Part shown: positions 53,101 to 62,949 of the stretch, in pieces
Position numbering within the stretch: position 1 is the stretch's first letter
Layout of the letters: every line of letters starts with the position of its first letter
Assembly: GCA_035582835.1 (NCBI GenBank)
Contig: JAYKAV010000955.1
Location: 869,696-933,695, forward strand
Reading direction: 5' to 3'
Origin: Phoebastria nigripes
Taxonomy: Eukaryota > Chordata > Aves > Procellariiformes > Diomedeidae
Length of the DNA stretch: 64,000 nt
Made by a program: the position numbers and the translations under genes
Notes under the pieces: generated by a model
Told to the model about the DNA's origin: nothing
Seen by the model: only the letters and a program-made list of their open reading frames with translations
The model's database searches: none

Positions 53101-54325
53101 CTCATAGGGTTTTTTTTTCCCCTTTTCTTCCTGGTTGCAGGAAGAGATGCAACTTACGATCCCACCCCTCTGCTGACAATTTTGCTCATAAGATATTAGG
53201 AAAAGGAGAAGCACTTGCCAAAATATATAATCACATTCAGGATAACTAGCATATATTAAAAAACAACGTTTACCACATCTCATGGGAAACAGTATTTTCT
53301 TCTAGGAAGAAACATGAGATATTAAAAAAGTGTTCCCTTGAAGTCAGAAGTCAAAAAGTACTTGGCAGAAAAAAAAAAAATTTTTTTTCCATTTGCAGAA
53401 ATATTTCATTTAAAATTAGTCTTTATCAAAGACTACTTGATTTCTCATTTCAAATTTATTTTAAGAAAAAAAAAATTCAAGTGAAAAATACCAAAAAGGA
53501 TGTTTACAAAAATTCTGAGTTTTTCTTGCTCAAAAATGTTAGTAGATGAATTCATCAAAGCCAACTCTTTTCCTAAATTTAGATTTGGCTTTGATAAATT
53601 GGCATTTTATAACAAATTAGGCAAACATCTCCTGACTTCTGGTAGAAAACCATCAACTTTCCCTACATTTTAATTGTCCTTTCTGAAAGCACAGAAGTGC
53701 ATGAGGTGCCTACTCTCACAGATAACAAACAGTTGCCTTTGAAAACAACATCATATGCCATAATAAAAAGAAAAATCATGGAATGTGTTTTGTTTTAAAG
53801 TTTCACTGAACACATATGACTGGCCAGGCTGAATGATCTACAATGTGCTGACAGACGGAGCCAGACACAGACCTTCAGAAAAAAGGGGAAGCAGGAAGGA
53901 GCTGAACAGAAACATTTAGTCAGCTCTGTCAAAATGTTGGCATTTCTATTAAGAAAGAATTACAGTATCCAATTCTGCCTGTTATTCTGTATTATTCTAC
54001 CAAAAGCCCATGTTTTTCTGAATAATTATTATTAGCATTTGAGCTATTTCTACCATATTTTGCAAGGCTGTCCAGTCAAAAGTGACACTGACATTAAAAG
54101 CCTATTTTGATTTTGAGTGTAAAATAATTGTTTGACTTGCAAGCAGAACTTCATAAATCATTTCACTGGTAATATTCTTCTTCCCTATAGCTGTTATTTC
54201 TGCACAGTAACTTACCTTCTGTTTTATTTAACGCCAATATTCCTGAAATGCATGCACTCCTGAAACTCATGCATACCGTAACGCCTTGCACAGAAAGATT
54301 TTTTCAGCCTACAAACCACATTTGA
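47193..54325. other. Intronic sequence, nothing recognised
   Basis: Homopolymer runs only (A-rich near 49973-50000, A12T8 at 53369). The moderately GC-rich segment 49260-49460 has a 64-codon frame with no known similarity. No repeats or exons recognised. Confidence 0.5.
53369..53388. repeat. A12T8 palindromic homopolymer junction
   Basis: Twelve A are followed directly by eight T, a rigid A-tract pair and potential hairpin. Confidence 0.9.
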
Positions 54326-54330
54326 AGTCT
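54326..54330. repeat. Left target-site duplication of the solo LTR
   Basis: AGTCT directly precedes the TGTCC start of the LTR and is repeated exactly after its CGACA end. Confidence 0.88.
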
Positions 54331-54547
54331 TGTCCTGGGTTCAGCTGGGATAGAGTTAATTTTCTTTCTGGCAGCTGGTGTGGTGCTGTGTTTTGGGTTT
54401 GGTATGAGAGGAATGTTGATGGCCCATTGATGTTTTGGTTGTTGCCGAGTGGTGCTTGCACCAATAGCGGACTTTTCGTCTTCCCATGCCCTGCCAGGTG
54501 CACGGGAAGCTGGGGAGGCGCATAGCTGGGGTGGCTGACCCAGCTGG

Positions 54548-54590
54548 CCAATGGGGTATTCCATACCATGCGACGACATGCTCAGTATAT
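54548..54590 (+). promoter_or_regulatory. LTR promoter signals: CCAAT box and TATA-like box
   Basis: CCAAT lies at 54548-54552 and a TATAT core at 54586-54590, about 34 bp apart in the plus direction. This is a normal U3 promoter layout. If active, it would transcribe toward the GPR158 exon on the antisense strand. Activity cannot be judged from sequence. Confidence 0.55.
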
Positions 54591-54759
54591 GAACTAGGAG
54601 GGGTGGTCCAGGACGGGGGGGATCGCGACGCGAGGGATGGGCTGGGCACCGGTCGGCGGGTGGTGAGCAATTGCATTGTGCATCGCCTGCTTTGTATATT
54701 CTATTGTTGTTGTTGTTATCACTGTTATTATTACTGTTCTACTTTGTTTTATTTCAATT

Positions 54760-54765
54760 ATTAAA
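54760..54765 (+). promoter_or_regulatory. LTR polyadenylation signal ATTAAA
   Basis: ATTAAA is followed about 15 bases later by a CA dinucleotide. It is consistent with the R/U5 boundary of the LTR, about 130 bp before the element's end. Confidence 0.55.
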
Positions 54766-54894
54766 CTGTTTTTATCTCAACCCATGAGTTTTCCTACTTT
54801 TGCTGTCCCGATTCTCTCCCCCATCCTACTGGAGGGCAGGGGTGAGCAAGCGGCTGCGTGGTGTTTAGTTGCTGGCTAGGGTTAAACCACGACA

Positions 54895-54899
54895 AGTCT
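54895..54899. repeat. Right target-site duplication of the solo LTR
   Basis: An exact copy of AGTCT follows the LTR. An undamaged duplication implies insertion followed by simple LTR-LTR recombination. Confidence 0.88.
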
Positions 54900-54985
54900 A
54901 TAAAATAGATAGCATTTATACTACAGAAAATTATTCATAGTGCAAAGACTTGTTATTGAAGTGTAGCTCAGTCCCTTAGGGACAG

Positions 54986-54991
54986 ACNTAC
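54986..54991 (-). promoter_or_regulatory. GPR158: 5' splice site of the GPR158 exon
   Basis: Minus-strand reading is GAG/GTANGT, matching the U1 consensus at +1, +2, +3, +5 and +6. The +4 base is N at 54988. Reading through the donor meets an in-frame TGA seven codons later, so the exon must end here. Confidence 0.88.
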
Positions 54992-55097
54992 CTCGGAATT
55001 GTTGAGATGACACCTGTGTGTCCCCGAGAACCACCCCTCACTCGAACACTGGTCAATGTCCACCTTCTGCAGATTGATGTCGACTTTGACAACACCT
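54992..55097 (-). CDS. GPR158: GPR158 internal exon (Cache to EGF-like linker segment)
   Basis: This 106-nt exon is read on the minus strand. It starts with one base that completes the previous codon (probably Arg), followed by 35 codons ending in Ser-Glu at phase 0. The peptide begins Gly-Val-Val-Lys, continues VDINLQKVDIDQCSSEGWF, and ends with a Gly-Thr-His-Arg-Cys-His segment and Asn-Asn-Ser-Glu. It has two cysteines. From memory it differs from human GPR158 only by conservative changes (Val for Met, Glu for Asp, Arg for Lys). GPR158 is a neuronal class C receptor that scaffolds RGS7-Gbeta5 and is reported to bind glycine through its Cache domain. This exon covers the end of that domain and the start of the EGF-like linker before the seven-helix bundle. 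The acceptor is a pyrimidine tract ending TTTTCAG (55098-55104 region). The donor is GAG/GTANGT, with an ambiguous base at 54988 (+4). The paralogue GPR179 is the main alternative and fits less well. Confidence 0.93.
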
Positions 55098-55118
55098 CTG
55101 AAAATAGAGAAAAATAGC
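55098..55118 (-). promoter_or_regulatory. GPR158: 3' splice site of the GPR158 exon
   Basis: Read on the minus strand, the 20 bases before the exon are almost all pyrimidine and end in TTTTCAG. This is a strong polypyrimidine tract and acceptor. Using this AG leaves one base plus 35 full codons in the GPR158 frame. A second AG two bases further in would break that frame. Confidence 0.9.
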
Positions 55119-55387
55119 CTTGAACACAGCGACTACAGAAATAGGTTAAATTTCTTTATGATGCTGTAGCCTGCAAAGCGGAACTACATCTTTCTTCTAA
55201 ATACAGAATTTGATGAAATGTCTGAAAACAGAGGTTTTGTGTTCCTGAAACCACGACTGCAGAGACGCATTATTATGTTAGACCTTACTGAGATGTATTA
55301 CGACAAGAGCTCGGTAAATCTAAGGCACTGACTAAGTGTAAGGCGGCAGGTAAGAATAAGTTATGCACTCAAACAAGTTAATGCCCT

Positions 55388-55906
55388 TCACATTTTACAA
55401 TGCAGCAAAGAACTAAAATAAATACAATGAAAGACCTGCACTACGTTTTCCGAGGCCAGCAACCTCCCTAGCCGACCCCGAGTACAGTACCAGGCACCGC
55501 AGCTCACCCCCATGCCTGGTGATGACGACATCCTCCCCTTGGCTCCAGGGAATGTTATTTGCCAAAACCATTGGCAAAAGCCTTTTTCTGTACTCTCCCC
55601 AGAGACACCCCGACCTCCAGCGACTTCAGGCTTCTCCTCCGCGGCTCGGCGCCCTCCTCCAGCAGGCATCCAAACCCCTCTCTCCCCATGTCTGCCAGCC
55701 AGCGCTGCTGTAATACCTGATACGACATCAGAAGGGCAGCGCGAGCCAGGAGTAGGCCACTGATGTCTGTGAAACCAGAAAAAACGTTTCCTACACACAC
55801 AGGTCCTCAAGGACTGTCTGAACTGTATTAGTTCTATGCCAAGAACACTCAAGTTTTCATCACCAACAGTTTCCCTCTGAAATTTTTTTGAATGAAAAGC
55901 TAACAA
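55388..55906 (-). other. GC-rich patch with a 172-codon open frame
   Basis: Within AT-rich intron, about 55440-55760 is GC-rich and carries several CpG dinucleotides. It lies some 350 bp upstream of the GPR158 exon in the gene's direction. The minus-strand frame of 172 codons is the longest in the window. It is rich in Arg, Gly, Ser and Pro and has no domain I recognise, no signal peptide and no splice signal at its end. High GC alone makes stop codons rare, so this is probably non-coding. An alternative first exon or regulatory element is possible but unsupported. Confidence 0.2.
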
Positions 55907-56379
55907 CCTGATTTCAAAGCCAGCGCCCTATTTTATAAACAACTCGGAAATCACCAGAAGAAAAAAAGCTGTACGACTGTAGTTGCATATCTTTAAAAAA
56001 GCCTTCAAAAATTTCCTTATTCTCTCTAAAATAACCTCCAGAATTACTCTGGAGAGTACGTATCTGTGACTACTTCACTGCTGTCTGGACTTAGCAAAAA
56101 TGTCAGTACGCAACTTCTGGTAGTTAGATCATTACACAGACTCACTCGTAACGGATGAATGCTCTGTACTGATTTCTTAAATCTAGGGTACCATTCCTTT
56201 TAAGCCAACCGTTTCAGCCACTTTAGACAAAAGTTTTGATTTCCACAGTCTGAACTTCCACGACTACAAACACCATCATCCCTCCTTTCAGGCTGTGGAC
56301 TACCAAGGGCATGGCCCAACCTCTATCTCAAGAACACCTCACTCAACTCAAAGCATGTTGCCTCTTTTAATTAAAGCCT

Positions 56380-56465
56380 GATATATAATATATATTATTA
56401 TATATATAAAATATATATTTTATATATAATTATATAATATATAAGGACGCTAATAATAATAATAA
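56380..56465. repeat. AT microsatellite with perfect palindrome and TAA repeat
   Basis: An alternating AT tract runs from 56380 to about 56443, followed by (TAA)n at 56451-56465. Positions 56401-56428 form a perfect 28-base palindrome (starting TATATATAAAATAT), able to extrude as a cruciform or hairpin. Confidence 0.9.
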
Positions 56466-58046
56466 AAGAGCTACAGAGCCATATATTTGAGAGGCCACTT
56501 ACGAACAAAATCAGAACAGGCATAAAAGAGCAAGCTTGATCAAAACCAGGACAATACTGCTCCCTCATACCTGGCCCCAGTACAACCAAGTGCAAAGTGT
56601 CCACAACAGCTATATTATTTGGACATTCATCTTCAGACATGCTATATAGCCATTGGAGAAACACAAGCACATCATTTAAGTGATCTGAAGAAGAATGCAT
56701 TAGGAAATTATGTAGGATAGCCAGTAGGAAGTTAGACAGTACAGGTACACTTCATCTCCCTCCATCTCCTGCCTAGAATCTAAATAATCTGATGCTGGGC
56801 ACTCTTAGAAATTACCTGAAATATTTAAGTGCTGGCTCTAGCAAGTTCAATTTGAAATAGCACACACCACGCTCCTAGAATATTCAGAAATATTTTTAGT
56901 TTACAGCTTTGTAAACTTTCCACTCTTGTTTTGGACAACAGCTTTTCCAGGGACTGCTAAAATAACACTTCCACCCCAGTCAACTGGTTTTTCCATGTTT
57001 CAGGTGACCAATGACCTCAAGGGAAAAACTGCCATACTATACAGACTAACTCTTTATAAGATGTTGATGTCAGTGGATTACACGTGTATCTTAACCTGAT
57101 AACAAGGTATCTGTCTCAGTTGCTCATAGAGTAGAGGTAACTAATTCCTCATCTGGTCACGTGCAGATCCCACCAGGTACGTTTCTAATATTTTCTGGAC
57201 CTTTCTGAGCATAAATATTAGCGTGTGGGCTGGGGTCAGGACCTGTTCTGCAAGTGAATAATCTCACTGTGGCTGCATACAGGCATGAAGGAGGCAGCAG
57301 GAACAGGACCAATTCTACTCCTTGCTCTCCTAGTTCATTCTATACACCAGGCACTTTGGCAAGGGTCTCTCAAGCATTAGCGTCATTCTGACTACTCTAA
57401 AGACATCAGTTTATACAATAGGAAAAACAGTGATGATTCATCCTTATTAGGATGGCAACAGATTCACCTGGGAGACTCTCTAAGCACCTTAGGGAAGCAG
57501 GTCTTTATTTCCTTTACATGGAAAGCTTTTCCCTTGTGTACATTTTGTTTTGAACTGGTAGGAGAGGAAACTCCCCTTTCCCTCTACAAACACTTCTGCG
57601 AAGAGAGAGGTACAGACTGAAAATGAAGGGTAAACTAATCACTGCTAGGAGAGGAGAAACACCTTAGGAGTTTGCTGTGTGGTATCACGAGCAGGCCCTG
57701 TAGAAGCACAGAGTCAGTACAAAGCGATACAAAAATTTTCAAAAGAAAACTTACCTAGAGGTTACTTCTGAGAAAGACAACACATACAAGTCAGAGGAAT
57801 TAGGGACAGTAAGCACACTGAGCAAGCATTTGAGTACGGCCTTGTACCAGACATGCTGCAATTTGAAGAATTAGTGGCATGTTGTAGTGGGCCAAGAGGC
57901 AGAAAGCAGGATAGCATCCTAACGCTCAGAGCCACATACTGGAAAGAAAGGAAATGTACTTTCGGATTTTTCACATCAGAATTGATTAAACAACTTGTAT
58001 CCTTTGAAAACTCTTTGATACAATTATTTTGTTCAAAATAGATGAG

Positions 58047-59366
58047 AAAATCATAGGTTCATATAGCAGCTGTCATTGGAAGAAACCTCTTGTGATCATC
58101 CAGTCCAACCACCTGCTCAAAGCAGGCTCAGTTCAGTTGGGTTTTTTAATACCTCCAATAATGGAGGTATTTCCATCTCTGGGAAACCTGATCCAGTGTC
58201 TGACCACCCTCACAGTGTCAAAAAAAGTTTTCTGATGTTTAAATGAATTTCTTGTATTTCAATTTGTGCCTCTTGTACTTTCTGTCCTTTCACTGACTAC
58301 CCCAAGAAAAGTCTGGCTCTGTCTCCTTTACACTTTTCCATCAGGTATTTACACAGATGTGTAAGATCCCCCTGGAGCCTTTTCTTCTCCAGGCTGAACA
58401 GTCCCAGATCACTCAGCCCTTCTTGTCTGTCAGATGCTCCAATCTTTAATCATCTTTGTGGCCTTTCACTAGGCTTACTCCAGTACATCCATGGCTCTTA
58501 TACTGGGGAGCCCAGAAGTGGACACAGCACTCCTGATGATGCCCCACCAGGCTGCGTAAAGAGGAAGGATCACCTCCTTCAACTCGTTGGCAATGCTCTT
58601 CCTCTCACAGCCCAGGAAGCTGTTGGTCGTCTTTGCCGCAAGCACACGTTGGTTGTTCATGTCAAATTTGTGTCCACCAGGACCCCCCAGGCCTTTTCTG
58701 CAAAGCTGCTTTCCAGTCACTAAGCCTGCACTGGTGCATGGGGTTATTCCTCCACAGGTGTAGCACTTGGCATTTCCCTTTCCTGAACTTCGCAAGGTGG
58801 TGGTTTGCTCATTTCTCCAGCCTGTTTTAGTCCCCTGAATGGCAACACAACCATTAGGTCTCCTCCCAGTTTTTATCATCTGCAAACTTGCTAAGAGCAC
58901 ACCCTACCCTATTGTCCAGACCACCAAATGAAAATCTTAAACAGAATTGGCTCCTGTATCAACCCCTGGGGTATACCAATAGTGACTGGCCTCCAGCTGG
59001 ACTCCAGTCATCTATACACAGAAGGCTATTGGCTTGGTTAAACACTGTTTCCCCTTCATAAACCCATGCTGACTATTCCCAATCACATTCTCCTCCTTCA
59101 CATGTTTCAGAAGTGGTTTTCAGGAAGATTTGCTCCATTGCTTTCCCAGGGATAGAGGTGAGGCTGACCAGCCTGTAGTTCTTGGAAGACATCAAGTACC
59201 TTGGCCTTTTCCATGTCCTCTGTCACAAAGTCCACTGTCCCATTCAGCAGCAGGCCTACGTTCTCCCTAGTCCCAGTTCTGCTGCCAGCATACTTCTTGT
59301 TGCCCTTCATGTCCCTCACCAGGTTCAGCCCCATATGGGCTTTGGTTTTCCTAACCCCACGCGTGC
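58047..59366 (-). mobile_element. Older CR1 LINE, 3' part (left segment)
   Basis: On the minus strand this is the 3' third of a CR1 element: the end of ORF2, the 3' UTR, and a decayed tail at 58047 that reads GGATGATCACAAGAGG-like and then TATGAT. The plus strand shows the characteristic antisense blocks: the 'ctccaggctgaacagtcccag' type sequence at 58389-58410, 'gtctggctctgtctcctttacac' at 58310-58332, and a region near 59040-59110 on nucleotide continuity. The reading frame is broken by frameshifts and stops; the 141-residue open frame at 58475-58900 is an ORF2 remnant in scattered frames. It continues at 59961 after an insertion. Confidence 0.88.
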
Positions 59367-59960
59367 ATAGAATCATAGAATCATTAAGGTTGGAAAAGAC
59401 CTTTAAGATCACCAAGTCCAACCCTTAACCTAGCACTGCCAAGTCCACCACTAAACCATGTCCCTAAGCGCCACATCTACAAGTCTTTTAAATACCTCCA
59501 GGGACAGTCACACAACCACTTCCCTGGGCAGCCTGTTCCAATGCTTGACAAACCTTTCGGTGAAGAAATTTTTCCTAATATCCAATCTAAACCTCCCCTG
59601 GTGCAACTTGAAGCCATTTCCTCTCGTCCTATCGCTTGTTACTTGGGAGAAAAGACCAACACCCACCTCACTACAACCTCATTTCAAGTAGTTGTAGAGC
59701 GCGATAAAGTCAGGTCTCAGCCTCCTCTTCTCCAGGCTAAACAACCCCAGTTCCCTCAGCCGCTCCTCATAAGACTTGTGCTCTAGACCCTTCACCAGCT
59801 TCATTGCCCTTCTTTGGATGCGCTCCAGCACCTCAATGTCTTTCTTGTAGTGAGGGGCCCAAAACTGAACACAGTATTTGAGGTGCGGCCTCACCAGTGC
59901 CGAGTACAGGGGGACAATCACTGCCCTAGTCCTGCTGGCCACACTATTTCTGATACAAGA
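59367..59960 (-). mobile_element. Younger CR1 LINE 3' end, nested in the older CR1
   Basis: The minus strand ends in CCAACCTTAATGATTCTATG plus a further ATTCTATG unit, the diagnostic CR1 tail. Upstream, an 87-residue open frame (59679-59942) encodes the C-terminal end of the CR1 ORF2 protein, with recognisable segments [23 protein letters not shown] and [15 protein letters not shown]. It stops at TGA/TAG-type codons directly after NYLK, where intact copies continue, so the copy is dead. It is about 594 bp long and 5'-truncated, the usual outcome of CR1 retrotransposition. Low divergence from the consensus I recall makes it clearly younger than its host element. Confidence 0.93.
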
Positions 59961-60096
59961 TGCTCATTTTCACGGTCACGCTCAGACCATGTCTCCATAT
60001 TCCTCCCAGGTTACCTGATCCTGCTTCCACCTCTTCTGCACTTTCATTTTATGCTTGAGTTTTGTCAGGAGCTCCCTGTTAAGCCATGCAGGCCCG
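59961..60096 (-). mobile_element. Older CR1 LINE, right segment after the nested insertion
   Basis: After the younger CR1 the antisense CR1 sequence resumes: TGCTC, then the 'accatgtctccatattcctcccagg' type block (59986-60010), the 'cctgcttccacctcttctg' block, and 'ccatgcaggcccg' at 60084-60096. These blocks follow directly, in CR1 order, from the sequence left of 59367. About 20 extra bases sit near the junction. Confidence 0.8.
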
Positions 60097-62949
60097 AAAA
60101 TTATCTAAATTCAAAACATTTTCACAATACTTCTTCCAGAAACACTACAAAATTCTTCCATTTGAAACTGAATGTGTTTTCCCTTTGCTTCTTTTGTGTT
60201 AAAACTTTTCTTACAAGAACATTTGCCTTTCACAAAACCCAGTCTTCATGAACTCAGTACAAACATTTCTACCTACACTCTTCTCCTGTCTGCAGCTCTC
60301 CTGTAGCACAACCTGAACTTCTGATATGATTAAGTTGTTCTGCTTTTTCCTTTTCTCAGAGCTTTATGAATTTCTGGGGTGAAAATCTACAGGAAGGAAA
60401 AACAGTGCAGTCCAGAAGCAAGGCATATGAAAACAATCTCTCCTGACAGTTACAATCTACCATAGGCTTTCCATTTTTTCCCCCATGGTGCACATTATTC
60501 TTTTTTCATTAGACCTCTGCAATATATGTTCATGCTTCATGGTAGCATCACAGTTCTGCTGAGGTAGTAACAGGGTCTGCAACTACTTGAGGATATAATG
60601 CTTTCAAAAGAAAAGTTTCTTTAAGCATACATGTGGCATTTACAGAAAGCATCATCATGGTACAAGACTTTTACTGCATTCATTTGGGATGCTTTGCCAT
60701 TTTAAAACACAATGTCAGACTTGTAGCCCACCATTATTACACATAGAGTACACCAATATGTACAAGATGATGTATTTCTGAAATTCATCTGTGATTAATA
60801 CAGTAGCTGGCACAGCCTGTTTAGCCACCCACATTTTCAGTTATTTTTGATTCAGCATTCGGAAAATGGAACATATGGAAGAACACATCCTCCTAGAATG
60901 TATACGGACCAACTACCTGTGTGTGTTATATTTATTGAACTAACTGGGAATAATTGCAGCTCTGCTATCTTGATAGAAGCAATCAAGACAAATATCAGTG
61001 GTATAAGAGTAGACTCAGCTTGTCAGCATAACACATTCATCCAACTGACAATGCTGCCTGGCTGAACCCAAGCCACAGTGGTAAGTTAATAACAATATTA
61101 CTGGTAATTGTGGACCATCTGGCAAGTAAGTATATTTTGTTNATCTCCTTATAACAATAAATATTTGTTTTCTGCCACAATTTTTTAATTTAGACAAAAC
61201 AGATACTTAAGGATTACATGTTCATGTTTAACATGTAGTTAAGAAAGAATTAGTTTAATTGTACATAATAGATAATCACTGAAGAATGATGTCATGAAGG
61301 ATTTTCTGTCAGGTCAGAGGTTTGATTTAAGAAGCTTTCATGTCTGTCTTAATTTCCAGTACCGCTGTCTGTTGGCATGTTGTTTGCCTTGAAATCTGTG
61401 CCAGAAATTGATTTAAGCTTATTTTCCCAACCTACTAGCTATCTTGATAGTTTCAGTAGTTACAATATTTCATTGTAACAACATGTTGTAAAACCTGTAT
61501 CTACAGAATTTTTTTGCCTTTACTGTTACATCATAAAAAAGCAGAAGGAGCATATTCTCTTTCTCCCAGCCAGCTTAAGCCAGAGCTGCACAGAATAATA
61601 GCCTGCCAACATTTAAATGGTGACAAACAATACCTTTGTCCTTCAGATCTTCAGAAGCTTTTTGGCACAGTGGTCATCACAGCTCAGCTGAACAGGCATT
61701 CAAAGTTTGTCTTCTAAGTTTGTACACTTATTTTTGTACCTGTAATCACTGCAAGCAGCCATAATTGAGGTATAAGGCATGGTTATCATGCTGAAGCAGA
61801 CACCATTCCCCCAAATCTAAATGCTTGCCTAGATTCTTGCTGCCATATTCATTCACCCCTACATGCTGTCCTTCATAAATCCTCCTTACCGCAAAACCAG
61901 GAGATAAGAAAAACAAATTCTCTACAGCCGTCCCAAATCTGCAAATGCCCACTCCTCTAGATAAATGCATACTGTAATTAGTATAGCCAATGTTTTCAGG
62001 GCAGATACCTTCTCTGACCACTCTCATTTTGGAGGCTGACACTTTCAAGAATATTAATTTTCAAGCAGTGCGTACTACCCGACACCTGAGGCTCCTTCAA
62101 TGCACCATCAACTGGGCATCCAAAAATAATCCTGGTGTCAAATTCACAAGTGACTTTCAGCCACAAGTCTTACTGGTAATCAGCAGCTTCTGCAGGTTCA
62201 AGTTGCTTTTGAAAGTTAAGATTTAGGATTCTGCATCACTTAGACATTTTTAAAACTATTACCTTTGCATGTCCAGCCAGATTCACAAAAGGCTACTGGG
62301 ACGTTACATACAATATGATTTTGATCCGGTCACACAGTTACCACTAATTTCTTACTAATAGGACAGAGACAGACTTACCTAATTCCTCAGCCATAGCATG
62401 ACTGATGCTTTTCAGCACACATTTTCACAGGAGAACCAGCTTTCACTAAAAATAAACTTAACTGAAGAGTAAGGTATACCAGTGTAGGCACATGAATTAG
62501 GATTCACCTGCAAAGAAAATCTCTCTAGGCCATCTGGAACAGTACTACAAGGGCGGAATACTTAAAGCTGTTGTCTGAAGATTATTTCAGATTTAAATCT
62601 GCCTTCAGATTTACGGCATGCAGTGCTGCCTCTCTGGGGATTTCCCTGCAGTTTAGTCAGAAAGCTTCCTAGATACTTTGAGGGCCGGTAATATTTTTTT
62701 TGCTGGAGGATGTTCAAGTTGCTGCTAGCATCTTAATTCTGTCACAAAGCATCACCTGACATCAGCTGAGCTGTGATATGTATAGGAATGCTGAGGTGTC
62801 AATGATGGTGGGGTACCACTTACATCAGATTCTCCCTAAGAAAAAAGGCCTTGGAGCCAAATTCAAGCTGTTTAGTAAGAAATCAGCGTTTTTTTTAATG
62901 CTCCCATTACTATCCATGAGGCCAAAGAGACAGGTGGAAAGAAAGGGCC
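60097..62949. other. Intronic sequence, nothing recognised
   Basis: AT-rich sequence between the nested CR1 pair and the ancient CR1 copy at the right edge. The preceding GPR158 exon was looked for here and not found. Confidence 0.5.

Larger units (their letters stand above)
54331..54894 (+). mobile_element. Solo LTR of an avian endogenous retrovirus
   Basis: This 564-bp element begins TGTCCTGGGTTCAGCTGGGA and ends GGGTTAAACCACGACA, so it has TG...CA termini with short inverted ends (TGTC/GACA). It is flanked on both sides by the 5-bp direct repeat AGTCT (54326-54330 and 54895-54899). Inside, in the plus direction, are a CCAAT box, a TATA-like sequence, a GTT-rich tract and an ATTAAA polyadenylation signal, in U3-R-U5 order. 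No gag, pol or env sequence flanks it, so it is a solo LTR left by recombination between two LTRs. The sequence type is one I recall as common in avian genomes. A 5-bp duplication suits ERV1- or ERVL-like groups better than ERVK (6 bp). The family name is not assigned. It is antisense to GPR158 and 97 bp inside the intron. Confidence 0.92.
1..54991 (-). other. GPR158: GPR158 downstream intron, incomplete (at least 55 kb)
   Basis: Everything left of the exon is inferred to be intron. The following GPR158 coding segment, which should begin at phase 0 with Cys-Met-Pro-Ile and lead into the EGF-like linker and first transmembrane helix, was looked for by eye and not seen. No large C-terminal exon is visible either. 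Very long introns are normal for this gene in vertebrates. The visible contents are repeats, listed separately. A small nested gene or an unrecognised short exon cannot be excluded by reading alone. Confidence 0.75.

Noticed and set aside
54748..54753. Minus-strand AATAAA inside the LTR as a premature polyadenylation site for GPR158
   Set aside because: No GU-rich downstream element follows on the minus strand within the next 50 bases. Such hexamers are frequent by chance in AT-rich sequence.
54992..55097. GPR179 instead of GPR158
   Set aside because: The paralogue shares the layout, but from memory the VDINLQKVDIDQCSS core and the Trp-Phe-Ser-Gly and Asn-Asn-Ser-Glu segments match GPR158 almost exactly and GPR179 less well.
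59814..60251. 145-codon plus-strand frame
   Set aside because: It runs antisense through the nested CR1 pair and on into intron, so it is not a gene.
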